Part shown: positions 27,246 through 40,500 of the stretch, piece by piece
How positions within the stretch are numbered: the first letter of the stretch is position 1
How the letters are laid out: each line of letters begins with the position of its first letter
From: Taeniopygia guttata
Lineage: Eukaryota > Chordata > Aves > Passeriformes > Estrildidae
Reading direction: 5' to 3'
NCBI RefSeq assembly: GCF_048771995.1
Contig: NC_133030.1
Location: 11,858,001 to 11,922,000, forward strand
DNA length: 64,000 nucleotides
Notes under the pieces: model-generated
Database searches by the model: none
The model's input: the letters and a program-made list of their open reading frames with translations, nothing else
What the model was told of the DNA's origin: nothing
Position numbers and translations under genes: made by a program

Positions 27246-27709
27246 GCGATAATTGAACAAAACGTCTCCACAAAAGTGCCCTTTGCCAGGCTGCCTTGCG
27301 GCTCTCGAGTGCCCCACGTTGTGTAACCCATCCCCGATTCCCGTGTCTTGGTGCGACGAGATGTTCAATATTTGTGAAATATTGTGCGTTTTGCTGGCGA
27401 AATAAAATGTGTTTTGTTCCCACCCGGAGGGTCTGGCCAAGGGTGCTCGCAGGGTGACCCCTGTGCCCTTGGATTTGAAGAATTCTAAAATTCCTCAGTC
27501 TTTCCCAAATTACCTTGGTCAGGCTCCTCATCTGGAATGTGCCATGCTGATCCCGGACGGCGGGCAGGGAGCTCCAGCTTTCTGGAAAGATTTTGCATGG
27601 CAGCAAGCTCCAGAAATATTGTGTGGAGGGAAGGCAAAGTCCTGTGGGAGCAGAGAAATTAAACAGGGAAGGAAATTAGAGGAATCATTTACAGGACCGC
27701 AAATAATCA

Positions 27710-27765
27710 ATATGACCTTTAGAGGTCCCTTCCCACCCAAAGCTATTCCATGGTTCTGTGAAATA
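27710..27765 (+). mobile_element. CR1 LINE 3'-end fragment
   Basis: Short match to the CR1 tail: gacctttagaggtcccttcc, then ctattccatggttctgtgaa. It directly abuts a second, longer CR1 copy in the same sense. Confidence 0.65.
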
Positions 27766-27766
27766 C

Positions 27767-28015
27767 TGAAGGGGAGCAGGGCTAGATGGGACATTGGGAA
27801 GAAATCCTTTCCTGTGAGGGTGAGGCCCTGGCACAGGGTGCCCAGAGAAGCTGTGGCTGCCCCTGGATCCCTGGAAGTGTCCAAGGTCAGGCTGGACAAG
27901 GTTTGGAGCAACCTGGGATAGTGAAAGTGTCAGGGCCCATGACAGGGGGTGGCACTGGACAGGCTTTGACGTCTCTTCCAATGCCAACCACTCCAGGATT
28001 TTCGGATTCTGTGGA
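27767..28015 (+). mobile_element. CR1 LINE fragment
   Basis: Contains ctagatgggacattgggaag, ggccctggcacagggtgccc, ctggaagtgtccaaggtcag and the final ccaggattttcggattctgt. A typical 5'-truncated bird CR1 of about 250 bases. Confidence 0.85.
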
Positions 28016-28204
28016 ATTACGGAGCTGGCCACAGGAGGGCAGGAGCGGGCTGGGCGAGGAGCGGGCAAAAACAGGACAGAGCTCTGGGATAGATAAAGGA
28101 CGTTTCTGTCTGCTGCACAATCCCCTCTCCAGCCTAAAACACTCTCCTGCACATCCCACGATGCTCTATGAGAGCTGGAGGTACTCACCTTGTTCCACGA
28201 GATC

Positions 28205-28435
28205 GCAGAATATCCCGAGCTGGAAGGGATCCGTAAGGATCAGCCAGTCCAGCTCCTGCCCTGCCCAGACACCACAACAATCCCACTCCGTGCCTGAGAG
28301 CACTGCCAAACCCTCCTTGAGCTCCAGCAGCCTTGGGACTGTGACCATTCCCTGAGGAGCCTGTTCCAGTGCCCAACCACCCTCTGGGGATAGAACCTTC
28401 TCCTAATATCAAGCCTTTCCTGCTTGGAATCAGCA
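28205..28435 (-). mobile_element. CR1-like LINE fragment, diverged
   Basis: The plus strand reads tggaagggatccgtaaggat, then ccagtccagctcctgccctg, then gaggagcctgttccagtgcc and agaaccttctcctaatatca, matching the reverse complement of an older CR1 subfamily. Confidence 0.65.
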
Positions 28436-29984
28436 GCCAGTACTTTCATTACAAGCAGAGATTCACCCCAAACCACATCCTCTGCTCTAACATATTGACC
28501 GTAGCTCCAGGGATACCCATGGATCCAAACAGACCAGGATTTGGGTGAAAACACCCCCAGCTTTGAGAGAACACAGACATCTACTGCCATTTTAGCACCA
28601 TCCTGAATCACCCTCAGAAGAGGAGCTCCCTGTCCAAAAGCATTGCTGCCAGGCAGGAGGTGGACAGGCAGCCTCCATCCAGCCACAGGGGTTTCACACA
28701 CAAAACCCTTCAGCAGTCTCCTCTGGTGGGAATTACCATCTCCACATCCAGCCAGGACTAACAGCTCAGGGAATGCTCCTGGAGCTTCCCTGCCAACACT
28801 CAGTGCAGGTCAAATCACTGCCCAAAGCGGCTGGAATTCAGTGGGTTCAGGTGTGACCAACCCAGCAGCCACAAAGCTGATCACATCCTAAAAGTGATTT
28901 CCTCTGCTCTCAAAGGGTCTGTGTGGCTTCCTCCCCAGTTTCAGCTCCTCTGCTGCCATACTCGGCCCTAGTCACCCGAGAGCAGCAAACACAGGATGAG
29001 AGGGAAGCACTGGAAGAGGGACAGCATCAACTTGTTCACCTGCCTTGCTGCAAATACAGCTAAATCCTGCCCAAGCAAAACCAAATTTCTCCTAAACAGG
29101 AGCAGCAGCAGCATGGTCTCCTCCAAGTGCCATGAAAGATCCTGCAGGGGCTGGAGATAACTCAGCCAAAGCCAACCTGCAGGCACAGACTTACCTTCCC
29201 CACTGGCTGTGACATCCATGGGCTTTGGGAACTGCTGCTGGGTGCATGACCTCCTGGGCTGGAGGTCTCCTCTGGACTGGAGGTCTCCTCCGGAGAGCTC
29301 AGCCCTTCTCAGGAAGGAGAAGCAGGAGCATGGGAGGAGTGCCACAGCTGTTCCTCCCACAGATAACCCCATTTCCCCGGAACACGGCAGCACTCCCATT
29401 GCAAAGGCCTTTGCCCTGGCGTCGGGTGGAAAGCACTGCCTGGCAGGGCTTCACTCTCTCTGGGTAAACACACACTTTCTCCCAGAGACACAGCCTGTTC
29501 TCCGCTCCCAGCAGGTGGATCAACCCTGGAAGGCTAAAGGTCTGCCCACACCTTGGTTTCACACACAGCAGGATATTGGGAAGATAACTCTGTTTTTCCC
29601 CCCGATAATACCCAGGTCAGGTTTGCCACCTGTTCAAGGTACTTGGCAGAGCCACAGGATGATGGGGGTTTAACTGGGAGCACCACTCTGGAAATGCTGG
29701 CTTCCTTTCCTAGCAGAACGCAACTGGATCACCAACCCCAGGACCTGGTTTATTTTATAGCAGCCCACAGAAATGCTGTTGGAGGGCACAAGGGAATCCA
29801 GAGCAGTTATTAACCCTCCTGTTATCCCAGGAAACACTCTTCTTATTTGTAAATGAAACCAACAACCCCTCCCCTTGAAAACAGATCTGGCTTACACATA
29901 ACATTTTCACTCACTTTTTATAATAAGAGTTATTCCCTGTTCCAAGCCATGGGTCCAGATGGGAGTTGATTCAGGTGAGACCTG

Positions 29985-30385
29985 AACTTCTGCATCCAGC
30001 TCCAGGGTCCCCAGCACAGGAAGGACATCAACCTGTTGGAGATAGTCCAGAGGAGGGACACCAAGTTGATCAGAGGGATGGAGCAGCCCTGCCATGAGGA
30101 AAGGCTGAGAGGATTGGCATTGCTCAGCCTGGAGAAGAGAAGGCTTTGGGGTAACCTGATTGCCCCGTCCAGTATCTGAAGGGAGCCTGCAAGGAAGCTG
30201 GAAAGGGGCTTTGGACAAGGGCCTGGAGTGACAGGATAAGGAGGAATTACTTATTACTTCCCACTGCCAGAGGGCAGAGTTAGATGGGATATTGGGAAGA
30301 AATTCTTCCTGTAAGGGTGGTGAGGCCCTGGCACAGGTTGCCCAGAGAAGCCGTGGAAGTGTTCAAGTCCAGGCTGACAGCACTG
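29985..30385 (+). mobile_element. CR1 LINE fragment, longest copy
   Basis: Includes a region upstream of the others: gatagtccagaggagggaca, gagcagccctgccatgagga, ttgctcagcctggagaagag, followed by gaagaaattcttcctgtaag and gcacaggttgcccagagaag. The 3' tail seen in the other copies is missing, so both ends appear truncated. Confidence 0.85.
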
Positions 30386-30916
30386 TTAGACATGGGAAGA
30401 ACACAGCACACAACTCCCACAGCTGTTTTACCAACCAGTGAGGTGTCAAGAGGAGATTTCTAGAGCTTTCCAGAGCTTCTATTAATAGCTCCTTGTGGCC
30501 ATTTTATGGCACCTCTTGGGGATGTCACAGGGCACCACACAAAGCCCTGGCACCAGGAGGGGTAGAGGGGAAAGCAGCGCCCTGGAGCTGGCAGGAGGAG
30601 CTCAGCACTGTTACCTGCATGGGGCGGTTCTGGGCTTGCCACTCCTCTGGGCGAGGGTGAAGGGCAGCTCCCTCACCTCCTCCTGATATCTGCCCACTGC
30701 TTGGCAGAGGCTGCTCCCTCCCAAGGCAGGCACGAGTGCCACACGGAAGTCACAGCACCACTCGGTTCACATGAGACCTCTGAGACCTCGGGCGAAGGAG
30801 CTGGGGAAGGAAACCACAGCGTGAGAGAGCCCAGGAGCCTCCAGCCCATCCTGCACACCAGCCCTCTCCTTAGGGATCTGCTCCGAGGGGCACAAAGGAA
30901 GGCTCTCCGCTTCACC

Positions 30917-30922
30917 ATGCAG
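30917..30922 (+). CDS. ANO9: Putative first coding exon of ANO9 (two codons)
   Basis: ATGCAG at 30,917-30,922 is followed at once by a donor reading GTAGGA. It encodes Met-Gln in phase 0, which fits exon 2 at 34,530 (starting Asp-Glu-Ile-Leu-Leu). Human ANO9, as I recall it, begins MQGEESLRILVEPE, so Met-Gln is the expected start. The evidence is short and could be chance. No other start codon with a fitting donor stood out in the 4 kb before exon 2. Confidence 0.4.
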
Positions 30923-32079
30923 GTAGGAACAGAAACTGCCCCAATATTCCCAAGATGCTGCTTTTCAGCACCTCTGAGCACCTGTGGCTTGGAAACACAG
31001 GCTACACTAACTTCCAATCTCTACCACTCACAGGCTTTCAGCCTTTAAGGTACAAAATTCCTACAAAGTGTATGACAGGGAAAGCAGGATTGTGCTGCCA
31101 GTCCCATGCACCATCCCAAGGTGCAGTGGAGTCACACTGGCCCCATATGTTGGTCCCAGAGTTCAAAGATGCCAGAGCACAGAGCAGAGAAGGATGGCAT
31201 GGATGGAGCTTATGTAAACCTAGGAATGAGCACTGCAGAGGTGACAGCCTCAGGTGTTCCAGGAGCACCTGGACTACAGCAAGGGGAGCTGTGATCTTTT
31301 TCTTTTATAATTTGGAAGAAAAGATGTGGGTTTTTTCCCTGGGAAAAGCCAGGCAAACTCTCCAAATTCAGGGCAGGTAGTAATGGTACATGTCTGCCTC
31401 TCCAAGTAGAGGCTGTCCCACTTCTCAGGAAGCCACGGGCTAAGGTGGAAGTGCTCCAAGGGAAGCTGTGTAAGAAACATCCTGGAGATAAGATCAATTT
31501 GATCATTTCAGTGTGGGTGACGGGAACAACCCAACCCCACACCAATCCATGACTGAAAAGGAAAACAAGGATGCCAGATCCTATCCAGGGCCTTTTCCTG
31601 AGTTACTCACATGGTGACTCTGCACACAGCCCAGTGGTGCCTGTGGCCATTTCCCAGAAGGAACACTCAGGGCAGTGGGTTACCTGGCTGGGGACAAGGA
31701 CCAAAGATACACCTTGGAGGCATGGAAACCCTTTTCAAACGTGGAAATTCCTGCTTCCCATTGTGCTGATCACTTTTACACCTTTGCACAGCAGCACCTC
31801 CACATCCTGTTCCAACCACAGGGCAGGAAGAAACTGAAACTGTCCTTCCTGAGAGCAGGGATAGAGCCCAGGGTTCATACAACCACTGCAGAGCCCAGGT
31901 GGCCTTACCTGCACCTGATCTCACTGTCAGCCACTGTCAGACAGCCTCCCTAATTCCCAGGAAAAAACAATTAGTTGTGAGAGTAGCAGTGATCCTAAGT
32001 CCCTGCCTGCTGCAGCTATCCTTGCCCACACATCCCTGCCTTCCATCAAGAACTGCAGCACCAGGACAAGGGGGATGGC

Positions 32080-32325
32080 TTCAAACTGCCAGAGGGCAGG
32101 ATTAGATGGGATACTGGGAAGAAATCCTTCCTTGTGAGGGTGGTGGGGCCCTGGAATGGATTTCCTAGAGAAGCTGCGGCTGTCCCATCCCTGGAAGTGT
32201 CCAAGGCCAGTCTGGGAAGACTTGGAGCCATCTGGGCCAGTGGAAGATATCCATGCCCATGGAAGAAGGTGGAACTGGTCAGGATTTAAGGTCCCTTCCA
32301 CCCAAGGCACTCTGGGATTCTATAC
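32080..32325 (+). mobile_element. CR1 LINE fragment
   Basis: Contains tagatgggatactgggaaga, gtcccatccctggaagtgtc and the ending ggcactctgggattctata. Between the putative first ANO9 exon and exon 2, same sense as the gene. Confidence 0.85.
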
Positions 32326-33432
32326 ACACTCCATGTGGCCCCAAAAGCAAGCTGGGCACCTGCATGGCAGCCTGAGCCCCAGCAGCCACACCTTGGTAAC
32401 CTCTCAGCCTCTTCCCAAGGAAGGGGATGTGCTAGGTGGGATGCTCGGATGCTCAAGCAGGACTGTCCCTACAGGTGTTGGAGTTGGGAGCCACCTGGGA
32501 ACAGAAGGTGTGATGCCAGCAGTCCCTTCACCTCATCTTAAGCTTTACTGGGGACAGCAGCAGCAGGAAAAGTGTGCCAAGATGGCACCAGGAACACCCT
32601 AAAACATTCCCATACCCAAAGGATGGCTTCCCCTCCACATCCATCCACAAGATCACAGGTGGCACTGGCAGGGAATTGCTGCAGGATGAGGCTAGTGCAC
32701 ATGGAGGCTGAGGAAAACCAGCCAGGCAGGAATGAGCCAACACAACAGCAGAGTGTGCCAGGCCAGACCCATGCCAGCATCAGAGCACTGGCAGTGGGCA
32801 GACCCCTGAGGGGTTCCCACTCCCCTCCCTGTGCCCAGAGAGGGGCTCAGACTGGGATACAGGGAACTCCTGCACCCAATCCTGCCCCCCAAACTAGATG
32901 ACAGCACCAAAACTCTGCCTCTTGCTATAAACTGGGGCGCCTTTTATCCAAGAGAAGTTCTGGCTCTTGTTACAACAGCACCTCTGGGGGAGGGCATCCC
33001 TGTTCTCAAGCCTTCCTGCTTCTCATTCTTGTCAGTCAGTCTCCTCATGGCTCTTGTGCTTTGGCTGATCCATGTGAGCGAGCATCTGGCAGAATATTTC
33101 AGCCCTTTCCTCATCCCAGCTTCTCTGCTCCCATGGCCTCATTCTCCAGTGAAAGCTCGGGATGCAGATCTTACATCAGGGACAGTTGCACCACCATGGC
33201 TCTGCTGCCAAGATTACAGCCAGAGGAACTCGTCTGGCTGGCTGCTCTTTTAGGTCACAATGTCTCTGGTGACCCCAAGTGACAGTATTCCCATCCCTGG
33301 GAATTCCCATTCCCCTTCCTGCTGCTGTCCTGCGTCACCTTCCCTCAGGAACAGCGGCGTAACTGTTTGTGGGGACACACCATAAATAACACCAAAGGGT
33401 GGAAAATCCCCCAAACGGACAGCTGATGGCTT

Positions 33433-33655
33433 AAGCTGAAGGAGAGCAGGGTTAGATGGGATACTGGGAAGAAATCCTTCCCTTTGGGGGTGCTGAGGCC
33501 CTGGCACAGGGTGCACAGGGAAGCTGTGGCTGTCCCATCCCTGGAAGTGTTCAAGGCCAGGCTGGAGCAACCTGGTCTACTGCAAGGTGTCCCTGCGGGG
33601 GGGCTGGATGGGCATGAAGGGCCTTTCCAACACAAACCATTCCATGATGCTTGCT
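33433..33655 (+). mobile_element. CR1 LINE fragment
   Basis: Contains gttagatgggatactgggaa, ggccctggcacagggtgcac, tgttcaaggccaggctggag and the ending accattccatgatgcttgct. In the presumed first intron of ANO9. Confidence 0.85.
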
Positions 33656-33789
33656 TTGTGCTCCCCCACACCTGCACCCTGGGATGTCTGAGTCTCATTA
33701 CCTGTAACCAGGAAGGTGGGAGCTGCACAGCTGTTCTCTCCAGAGCCACTCACACACATGAGGGGAACAGGCAAAAGCCAGAGTTCGAG

Positions 33790-33915
33790 CAGTGTTTGGA
33801 CAACACTGTTAGGCACATGGACGCTTGGGGTGGTCCTATGCAGGGCCAGGAGCTGGATTCAATTATCCTTGAGAGTCCCTTCCAACTTGGGATATTCTAT
33901 GATTTTATGATCAGC
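33790..33915 (+). mobile_element. CR1 LINE 3'-end fragment
   Basis: Ends gagtcccttccaacttggga then tattctatgattttatgatc, the CR1 terminal repeat form. A different subfamily from the neighbouring copy at 33,433. Confidence 0.8.
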
Positions 33916-34529
33916 AGCTCATCCTCCCCACTCTGTCCCTTGGCTGCAGCCTGAAGCATCCAACATGCTTTCCAAGGACTTTCTTCACCTGTTTTAGCGG
34001 GGTTGTTCCAGCCTCCAAGTGTCCATGCTCCACTCTCTTTTTACTGGAATTTAAAAGTACCTTCCCCACCCTCCCCAAAAAGCCAACAGTGCCCTGTCTG
34101 ACAGGAACAACTGACAAATGGAAAAGGCTGATTAAAGGCTGTAAAATCCATTCTAGCATGAAGAGAGAGGGTGAAAGGTGAACACTTCCCCAGTACCGAT
34201 GTCAGGGCGTCAGGTGAGAGAGCTGAGAAATGTTTTTTCTCCTGGTCCAGATCACTCACAGCCCCAGGGCACCCTTGGGCACAATGAGTTCTAGGGGAGG
34301 CTGCACACCCTCCCAGAGCAGCAGTCCCTGCAGCATTCCTAAACACAAACCCCTGGATGGCTTGGCAAGACCCCAAACTGGTGATCACGTGCATATGGGA
34401 GGAAGTTTCACACAAGCCTGCTCTTACCTTCCTCCCTGAGCAACTCTTGGAGGGTGCTGGAAGAGGAAAACACGGCATCTCCCAGGGAGCCTGCTGAAGC
34501 CTTCTCTCCACTGGTTTTCTTTTCACCAG

Positions 34530-37500
34530 GATGAAATTCTGCTGACTCCCTTCAGGGAATTTCCTGCTGAGGACACGGACTCCTTTGCCTCCCCGGTAAG
34601 CTCTGCTCCTTCTGCATCTGCAGCAAGTCCAGCCCAGCTCAGAGAGGGAGAAAAGCCCCATTTCCCTTGCTCATTCCCAGCTCCCCTCTACACAGCCACA
34701 ATGAGGGTCCAAACCTCCAAGAGGCTGGAGCTGGGAAGGAGAGTCTTAGCTTTCCATCCCTAATAATTCCCTGCTGGTTTTGTGGGCAGAATGAAGAGAA
34801 GTGGGATTTTGTCCTGGTGAGTGATATCCACGAAATGGGCAGTGAGAAAGAGATCAAGAGGAAGAAGTTCCTGGATGAGCTGAGCAAGAAGGGCTTCACT
34901 ATCAAGGTGAGAGGCTCTGGGAGGAAAAGGCAGCAAATACTTGGCCTGACTTGGGCTCCTGCATCCCAGGAAATGGGAGAGGTCTGAACCATTGAGCTGT
35001 TCACCACATCGGAGCAGGAAAATAACCAACTTGCTCAACCAGCAGAGAAATACCCCAGCCCCAGGACTCATAGAGCCCCCTGGCCTTCCAGCTCTGGCCC
35101 TTCCCTGCCTCTCTGGCACTGTTTTAACAACCTTTCTCTTCCTCTCACCAGAAAATTGAGGACACAAAGCTCTTTTATGGAGTCCATGCCCCGCAGCACA
35201 TCTTCTGGAAATACCAGTGTGTCCTGAAGAACCCCAACAGCAGGCAGCAAAACTCCAGTGCCTACCATGACATCCCAGTGACCACCAGGTGGGTGCTGAG
35301 CTGATTTCCAGCCTCCTGCACTCACTGTTCTCCACACCAGCATCCATTTTCCAGCTCGGTTCACAACTGTGCCAGGATTTTCACTTTCCACAGAACCATT
35401 CTTCACCTCCCACGTGCAAAGCTGATGGCTTCTCACTGCCCACACTTCTCCCTCCCTTGCTTCCCTGGATCTTAGTGCACACTTCTCCCTCCTCTGCCCT
35501 GTTTTCCTGAGCCACACAACACAAGTCTGTATCCCAGAGCAGGCTTTAAGCAGAGTTTCTCCTTGTTCAGGATACGGATCGTGCACTTCATCCTGCAGAA
35601 CACTGTGACGTCCGACTTAGGTAAGGGAATGAGGATCACGGGGGTGATGTTCAGCCTGGACCTGCAGGAAGGATCCTGCCCAAAAATCCTGGTCATTGGC
35701 ATCCCAGCTGCCTTGCCATCCTGGGGAGAATAGAAAAGGGGGGAGCTCAGACAAGTCAATTTGCTGCTGCATCCAGAGGCTGGGAGATTTGGACAGCAGG
35801 AACCACCAGTTCCTCTGCTCTGTCTCCCCAAAATCCTACGTCTAACCCTGTCTCTTCTGCTCTGCTCCCAGAGAAGCTGCATGACCTGATGAAGAAGAAG
35901 GTGTTTGAGGCAGCATTTCCCCTGCACAAGGTGAGGCTGAGCACACAGTGCCTGGGAGGAAAATCCAGGAGAGATGGAAAAGGAGGATGGGGTGGGGGAG
36001 ACCTGTGGGTGACTGGGGCTGCACCAGGAGCTCACTGGGTGAAGGACATAGCAAAGCTCCTGGCAGCTGTTTTGGAGCTGGGCAGGGCATTAAGGGTGCC
36101 CTGGTGTTCCTGCATCCAACCAACTTCTCTGCTCTCCAGAAAGAAGAGATAAGGGAAATACTAAAGAAGAAGTGGGCTCGCTGGAGAGTTCTATTTAAGG
36201 AACAGCCAATTGAGGAGATCAGGTAATACAGGCAACAAGAGGCAGATCTTTCTAACCTAGAGGTCCCACCTGAAACCCAGAGAGCTCGATGCCCTTTGCC
36301 AGGCTCCTGCATTGTCTTAAAAATCATTAGTTTGAACCTGGCTCTTCTCACAAGCACTGGGCTGCCTCTGCAGCATCCAAAGCTCTTAGCCTGAGGGTTA
36401 TCCCTGTGGCTCCAAATTCCATCTGCTAATCCTGCAGCATGAAACAACCCCCATGTCTGTGAGGACTGTAATGAACCTGTTTGGTTTTCAGCCACATTCA
36501 GAAGGCAGGAGAGGTGGGAATGGAGCATCAGTGCTGCATAGCCAGCCTGAGGCTGAACTCGGGGCGGTAAAGGCAACATGGGGCTCCTACAACCACATGA
36601 AATCCCAGGAGAGAGCACGGCTCTTGTTTTTGCAAACTAACTCTGTGGGCAGGGGCGGGAAGGCAAAAAGAACGTGTTACTTCATAAACCTGCCAGGGGG
36701 CTCTGGGAGAGAGGGAAGATCTTAAAATACAGGTGCACCTCTGACAGCTGGCACAGGATACAGGGCCCCCAGTCCCTCAGTCAGTAGGTAATTCCTTATC
36801 CATGACTCCAACCTACTCCCCACACCATAAAAACTGAGATACTGCCACCACGGGCATTTTCTAGTGACTCCCAAAATCTGATCTCCTTTCTGACTGCAAC
36901 TCCCACCTCACCTTTTCTCCTAGGTGCTATTTTGGAGAGAAGGTGGCCTTGTACTTCGCCTGGCTGGGCTGGTACACCTACCTGCTGATTTTTGCTGCCC
37001 TGGCTGGGCTGGCAACCGTCGCAGCTGGGGCTACTGTTTTCAGTTCCAGCCAGGTGAGGTAAGACCCTTGGGAATGCCAAATGCACGTCCCATCCAGCTC
37101 TGCAGGTGGCTCTGAGGCACCCTTGTCCCCCTTGCCTTCTCTTCTCCTTTCTTCCAGCAAGGAGATCTGTGATGCCAACAACACCATCATGTGCCCGCTC
37201 TGTGACCAGAATTGCTCGTTTTGGGTCCTCGCTGACACCTGCACCTATGCCAAGGTAGGGAACCCCCTTTCCAGGGCAGGCTCAAGGTAAAGGATGGGCA
37301 AACACTCCCAGCTCATGCTGCTCCTGCACCACTAAAAAGAAGCCCCACCCCAGATCACCATCTCCATCACCACCATGGAATATTTTACCAGTTACAAACC
37401 CCAGTGTCCATCACCTTCCTGTGTTTTGCCCTCCTGTAGCACCTTTACCTGTGTCAGGGGAGACAAAAATGCCAAGACCCCGAGGTACCACAGCCCCTGC

Positions 37501-40500
37501 ACCTCAGTGCCCCATCACACTCTTCCTTCATCTCTTCCAGGTCACTCACATGATTGATAATGAGGCCACAGTGGTGTTTGCCATGTTCATGGCCATCTGG
37601 GGTAGGTGTCCATGCCTGGGTGCCCAGCACATGTGGTTGGGAGAGGGAGCAGAAGGTAGAAAAAGGAACGCCAACATAGCTTCACCCTTTGGGATGGGTT
37701 TACATCTCCTCTGCTTCCACAGCCTACAGCTCCCCTTCCAGATACTGCAAGAGACAAAACCACTCTGGTGATATCCTCCAGCTCCCCAAATATTCCTTAC
37801 CTAAAGCTTGTCCTACCTGAAGCTTCTGCTCAGCATAGCCTCCCCAAAGGCACCCAGCAATTTTCTGGCAGCTGCCTATAAATGGCCACAACCACAGGAA
37901 GGAGTGGCCTCCAGCCTCCTCCTCCACCTTCCCAAATTGCAGGTCCTCGTGGGTGGGATTTGCTGTGGGATGATGGGATGCCATCACTGCCTTAGTTACA
38001 CACTCATCTGGTGTTTCCACAGCCCATTCCCTGACCAGCCACCTCCGGAGCAGGCCAGGTGTCCCACCTGTGAAGCCACGGCACAGTCCTGAGTGTGTCC
38101 CTGGGCTGGGTCACACAGGGACACAGTCAGGAGTGTCCATCCAATTTACATAAGGGGTGGGTAGAATTGGGTTGGAGAGGTGTAGCCTTGCCAGGGTGCA
38201 GTGTAGGACACCCATTCCACCTGAAAGTGACTTATCCCAAATTCACTATGGACACACTAGACCAGGCCAGTGAAAGCTCACCTGCACCATTCCTGCTCCC
38301 TCACCGCTGCCTGTCCAGGGCCCTTCCAGGTCACCAAGACACAGAAGGGACTGCCTGTCCATGGGCCAAGGGCAGCCCAGGCTGCTTTGCCATCAGGTTG
38401 GATGTGATGTCACTCTCTGGGAAACAGAGGAGTGGCATTCAGAGCCATTCCTAAGTGTCACTGCACTTTCTCCTTCCCAATCCAGCCACTGTATTCCTGG
38501 AGCTGTGGAAGAGGGAGAGAGCCAATGTGGCCACCAGCTGGGACCTGTACGGGTGGGATGAGGAAGAGGTGAGGACATAATCTTTAGTGCTTGGTGCTTC
38601 CCCTTTCAGGGCAGGAGTCACTTGGGTGTATAAAAGACATATCAGAGAGGTTCCTTGCCCAGACTGAACTCAATCAGGCTTGGGCATGCTCTTGTGGATT
38701 GAGTGCTCACCCCTGTCCTCCTCCAGCACTGCTCATCCCATATGTCCACTGACACAAGGGGCACAAAGCACTGCTGGGGCCTTTCTTTCCCATTTTTAAC
38801 TTTAATATATATTTTTTAAGGAGGAGCTGGCTCTTCAGCTGATCAATAACCCACAGCACGAACCCCGGCTGTACCAGCACTCCTACTTCCGCAGCACCAT
38901 CGTCCTCATCTTGGCCCTGCTGATGGTACGTGCCAGGTGACAACGGGAATGTTTGGTTTGAGGGCACATGGACCAAAGGAGCAAAGGCACAGATCAGTTC
39001 CATGCCCATCACAATGATCCTGGGGCTTCCTCATGCTCACCCTGTGCTGATGGCAGGGGCCACCCACCCTTTGGGGACATGGGCTGAAGGCTCTGCTCTT
39101 GCAGTGAGGATCAAGGCAGTGACACGGAGAGCAGGAAGAGGCAAATCCCAATGCACTAGTGCCTGCTGTGTGTCAGTGGAGACTGGTTTAGGTGGAGATA
39201 TAGAATCCTGGAATCACAGAATGTTAAGGGTTGGAAGGGACCTTATTTGGTCCCAAGCCCCATGCCATGGGCAGGGACACCTCCCACTACTCCAGGTTGT
39301 TCAAGACCTTGTCCCACCTGGCCTTGAACACTGCCAACGTTGGGGCATTCGCAACATCTCTGGGGAGCCTGTTCCAGTATCTCCCCACCTTCACAGGGAA
39401 GAATTCTTCCTAGTATCCAGCCTAAATTTCCCCTCTTTCAGTTTGTACCTGTTACTCCCTGTCCCATCACTACACCCACCTCACAAACTTGTCGGCCTCC
39501 ACCGAGGGGTGCTGGTTTGCCTTTGAGGCCACCTCCAAGGCCCTCCTGAGGGGACCATCAGGAGCGATGGAGCAGTGCCCTCGGTGGCTTCTGACCCCTC
39601 GTCTCCCTCTCCACAGATCATGGTGCTGATCGGCATTGCCCATGCCCTCGTCATCTACCGGGCGGTGGCCATGGCTCTGTTCACGCAGAGCAAAGTGAGC
39701 CTGCTGAGCAAGCACGCCGACATCGTCGCCGTGCTGACGGGGGCCGTGCTGCACTACATCACCATCGTCATCATGACCAAGGTGAGGAGCCACGCGGCGT
39801 GCATGGCAGGATTTCTCCATGGCCAACCGCCCCCTCTCATCGTATCCCTCTGTCCTGCAGGTCAACTGGCATGTGGCCCTCTTCCTCTGTGACCTGGGTA
39901 AGGGAAATGGGCTGTGTCTCACCTGCAGCACCCTTTTGTCTCTGGGCACAGCCAGCCTCCCATCCCCTTCCCTCCCTACACCAGCACAAGGCAGTTCCCA
40001 GGCAGCTCCAGACAGGGAGGCCAGCAGCGCCCCGGCACACACTCACCTGTGGCCCACATGCTGTCCTACAGCCAGCTTTGCAGGGACAGGTCTAGGACAG
40101 GTCACAACATGTATTTCCTCTCAGCTCTAAGGCCCCTTCTCCCTCAGCTCATGGCTCTGAGGGACCTCCCTGCTTGGGTGGCCTCACCACCATCAGAAGG
40201 CTCAGGTGGAGGGCAGAGCCTTCATGAGTGGCAGATTCCCTTTGGACCTTCAGAGCTGAGGTGGCACCCATGGGGGAGAAGGGCAAAGTCCCACTGCTCT
40301 ATGACCAAGCCCCTGGGCATTGCTCCCTTTCCTAGAGAAACCACGGACCTTCTCCCAGCGGGAGAACAACTTCACCGTGAAGATCTTCCTCTTTCAGTTC
40401 TTCACAAACTTCTCCTCGCTCATCTACATTGCCTTCTTCCTGGGACGGTGAGTAGAGAACACAGGGCAGCCAGGGCTTGGGATGGGTGTTCCTGGCTTTC

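Larger units (their letters stand above)
27246..30916. other. Intergenic stretch between PTDSS2 and ANO9
   Basis: No exon recognised on either strand. At least four CR1 fragments lie here (27,710; 27,767; 28,205; 29,985). At 29,250-29,296 there is a small direct repeat of ggaggtctcctc. The rest appears unique. Confidence 0.65.

Noticed and set aside
26608-27606. 332-codon open frame on the minus strand over the CpG island
   Set aside because: Low in stop codons because of its GC content; proline/arginine-rich with no domain, and it conflicts with PTDSS2 exon 1 and its donor.
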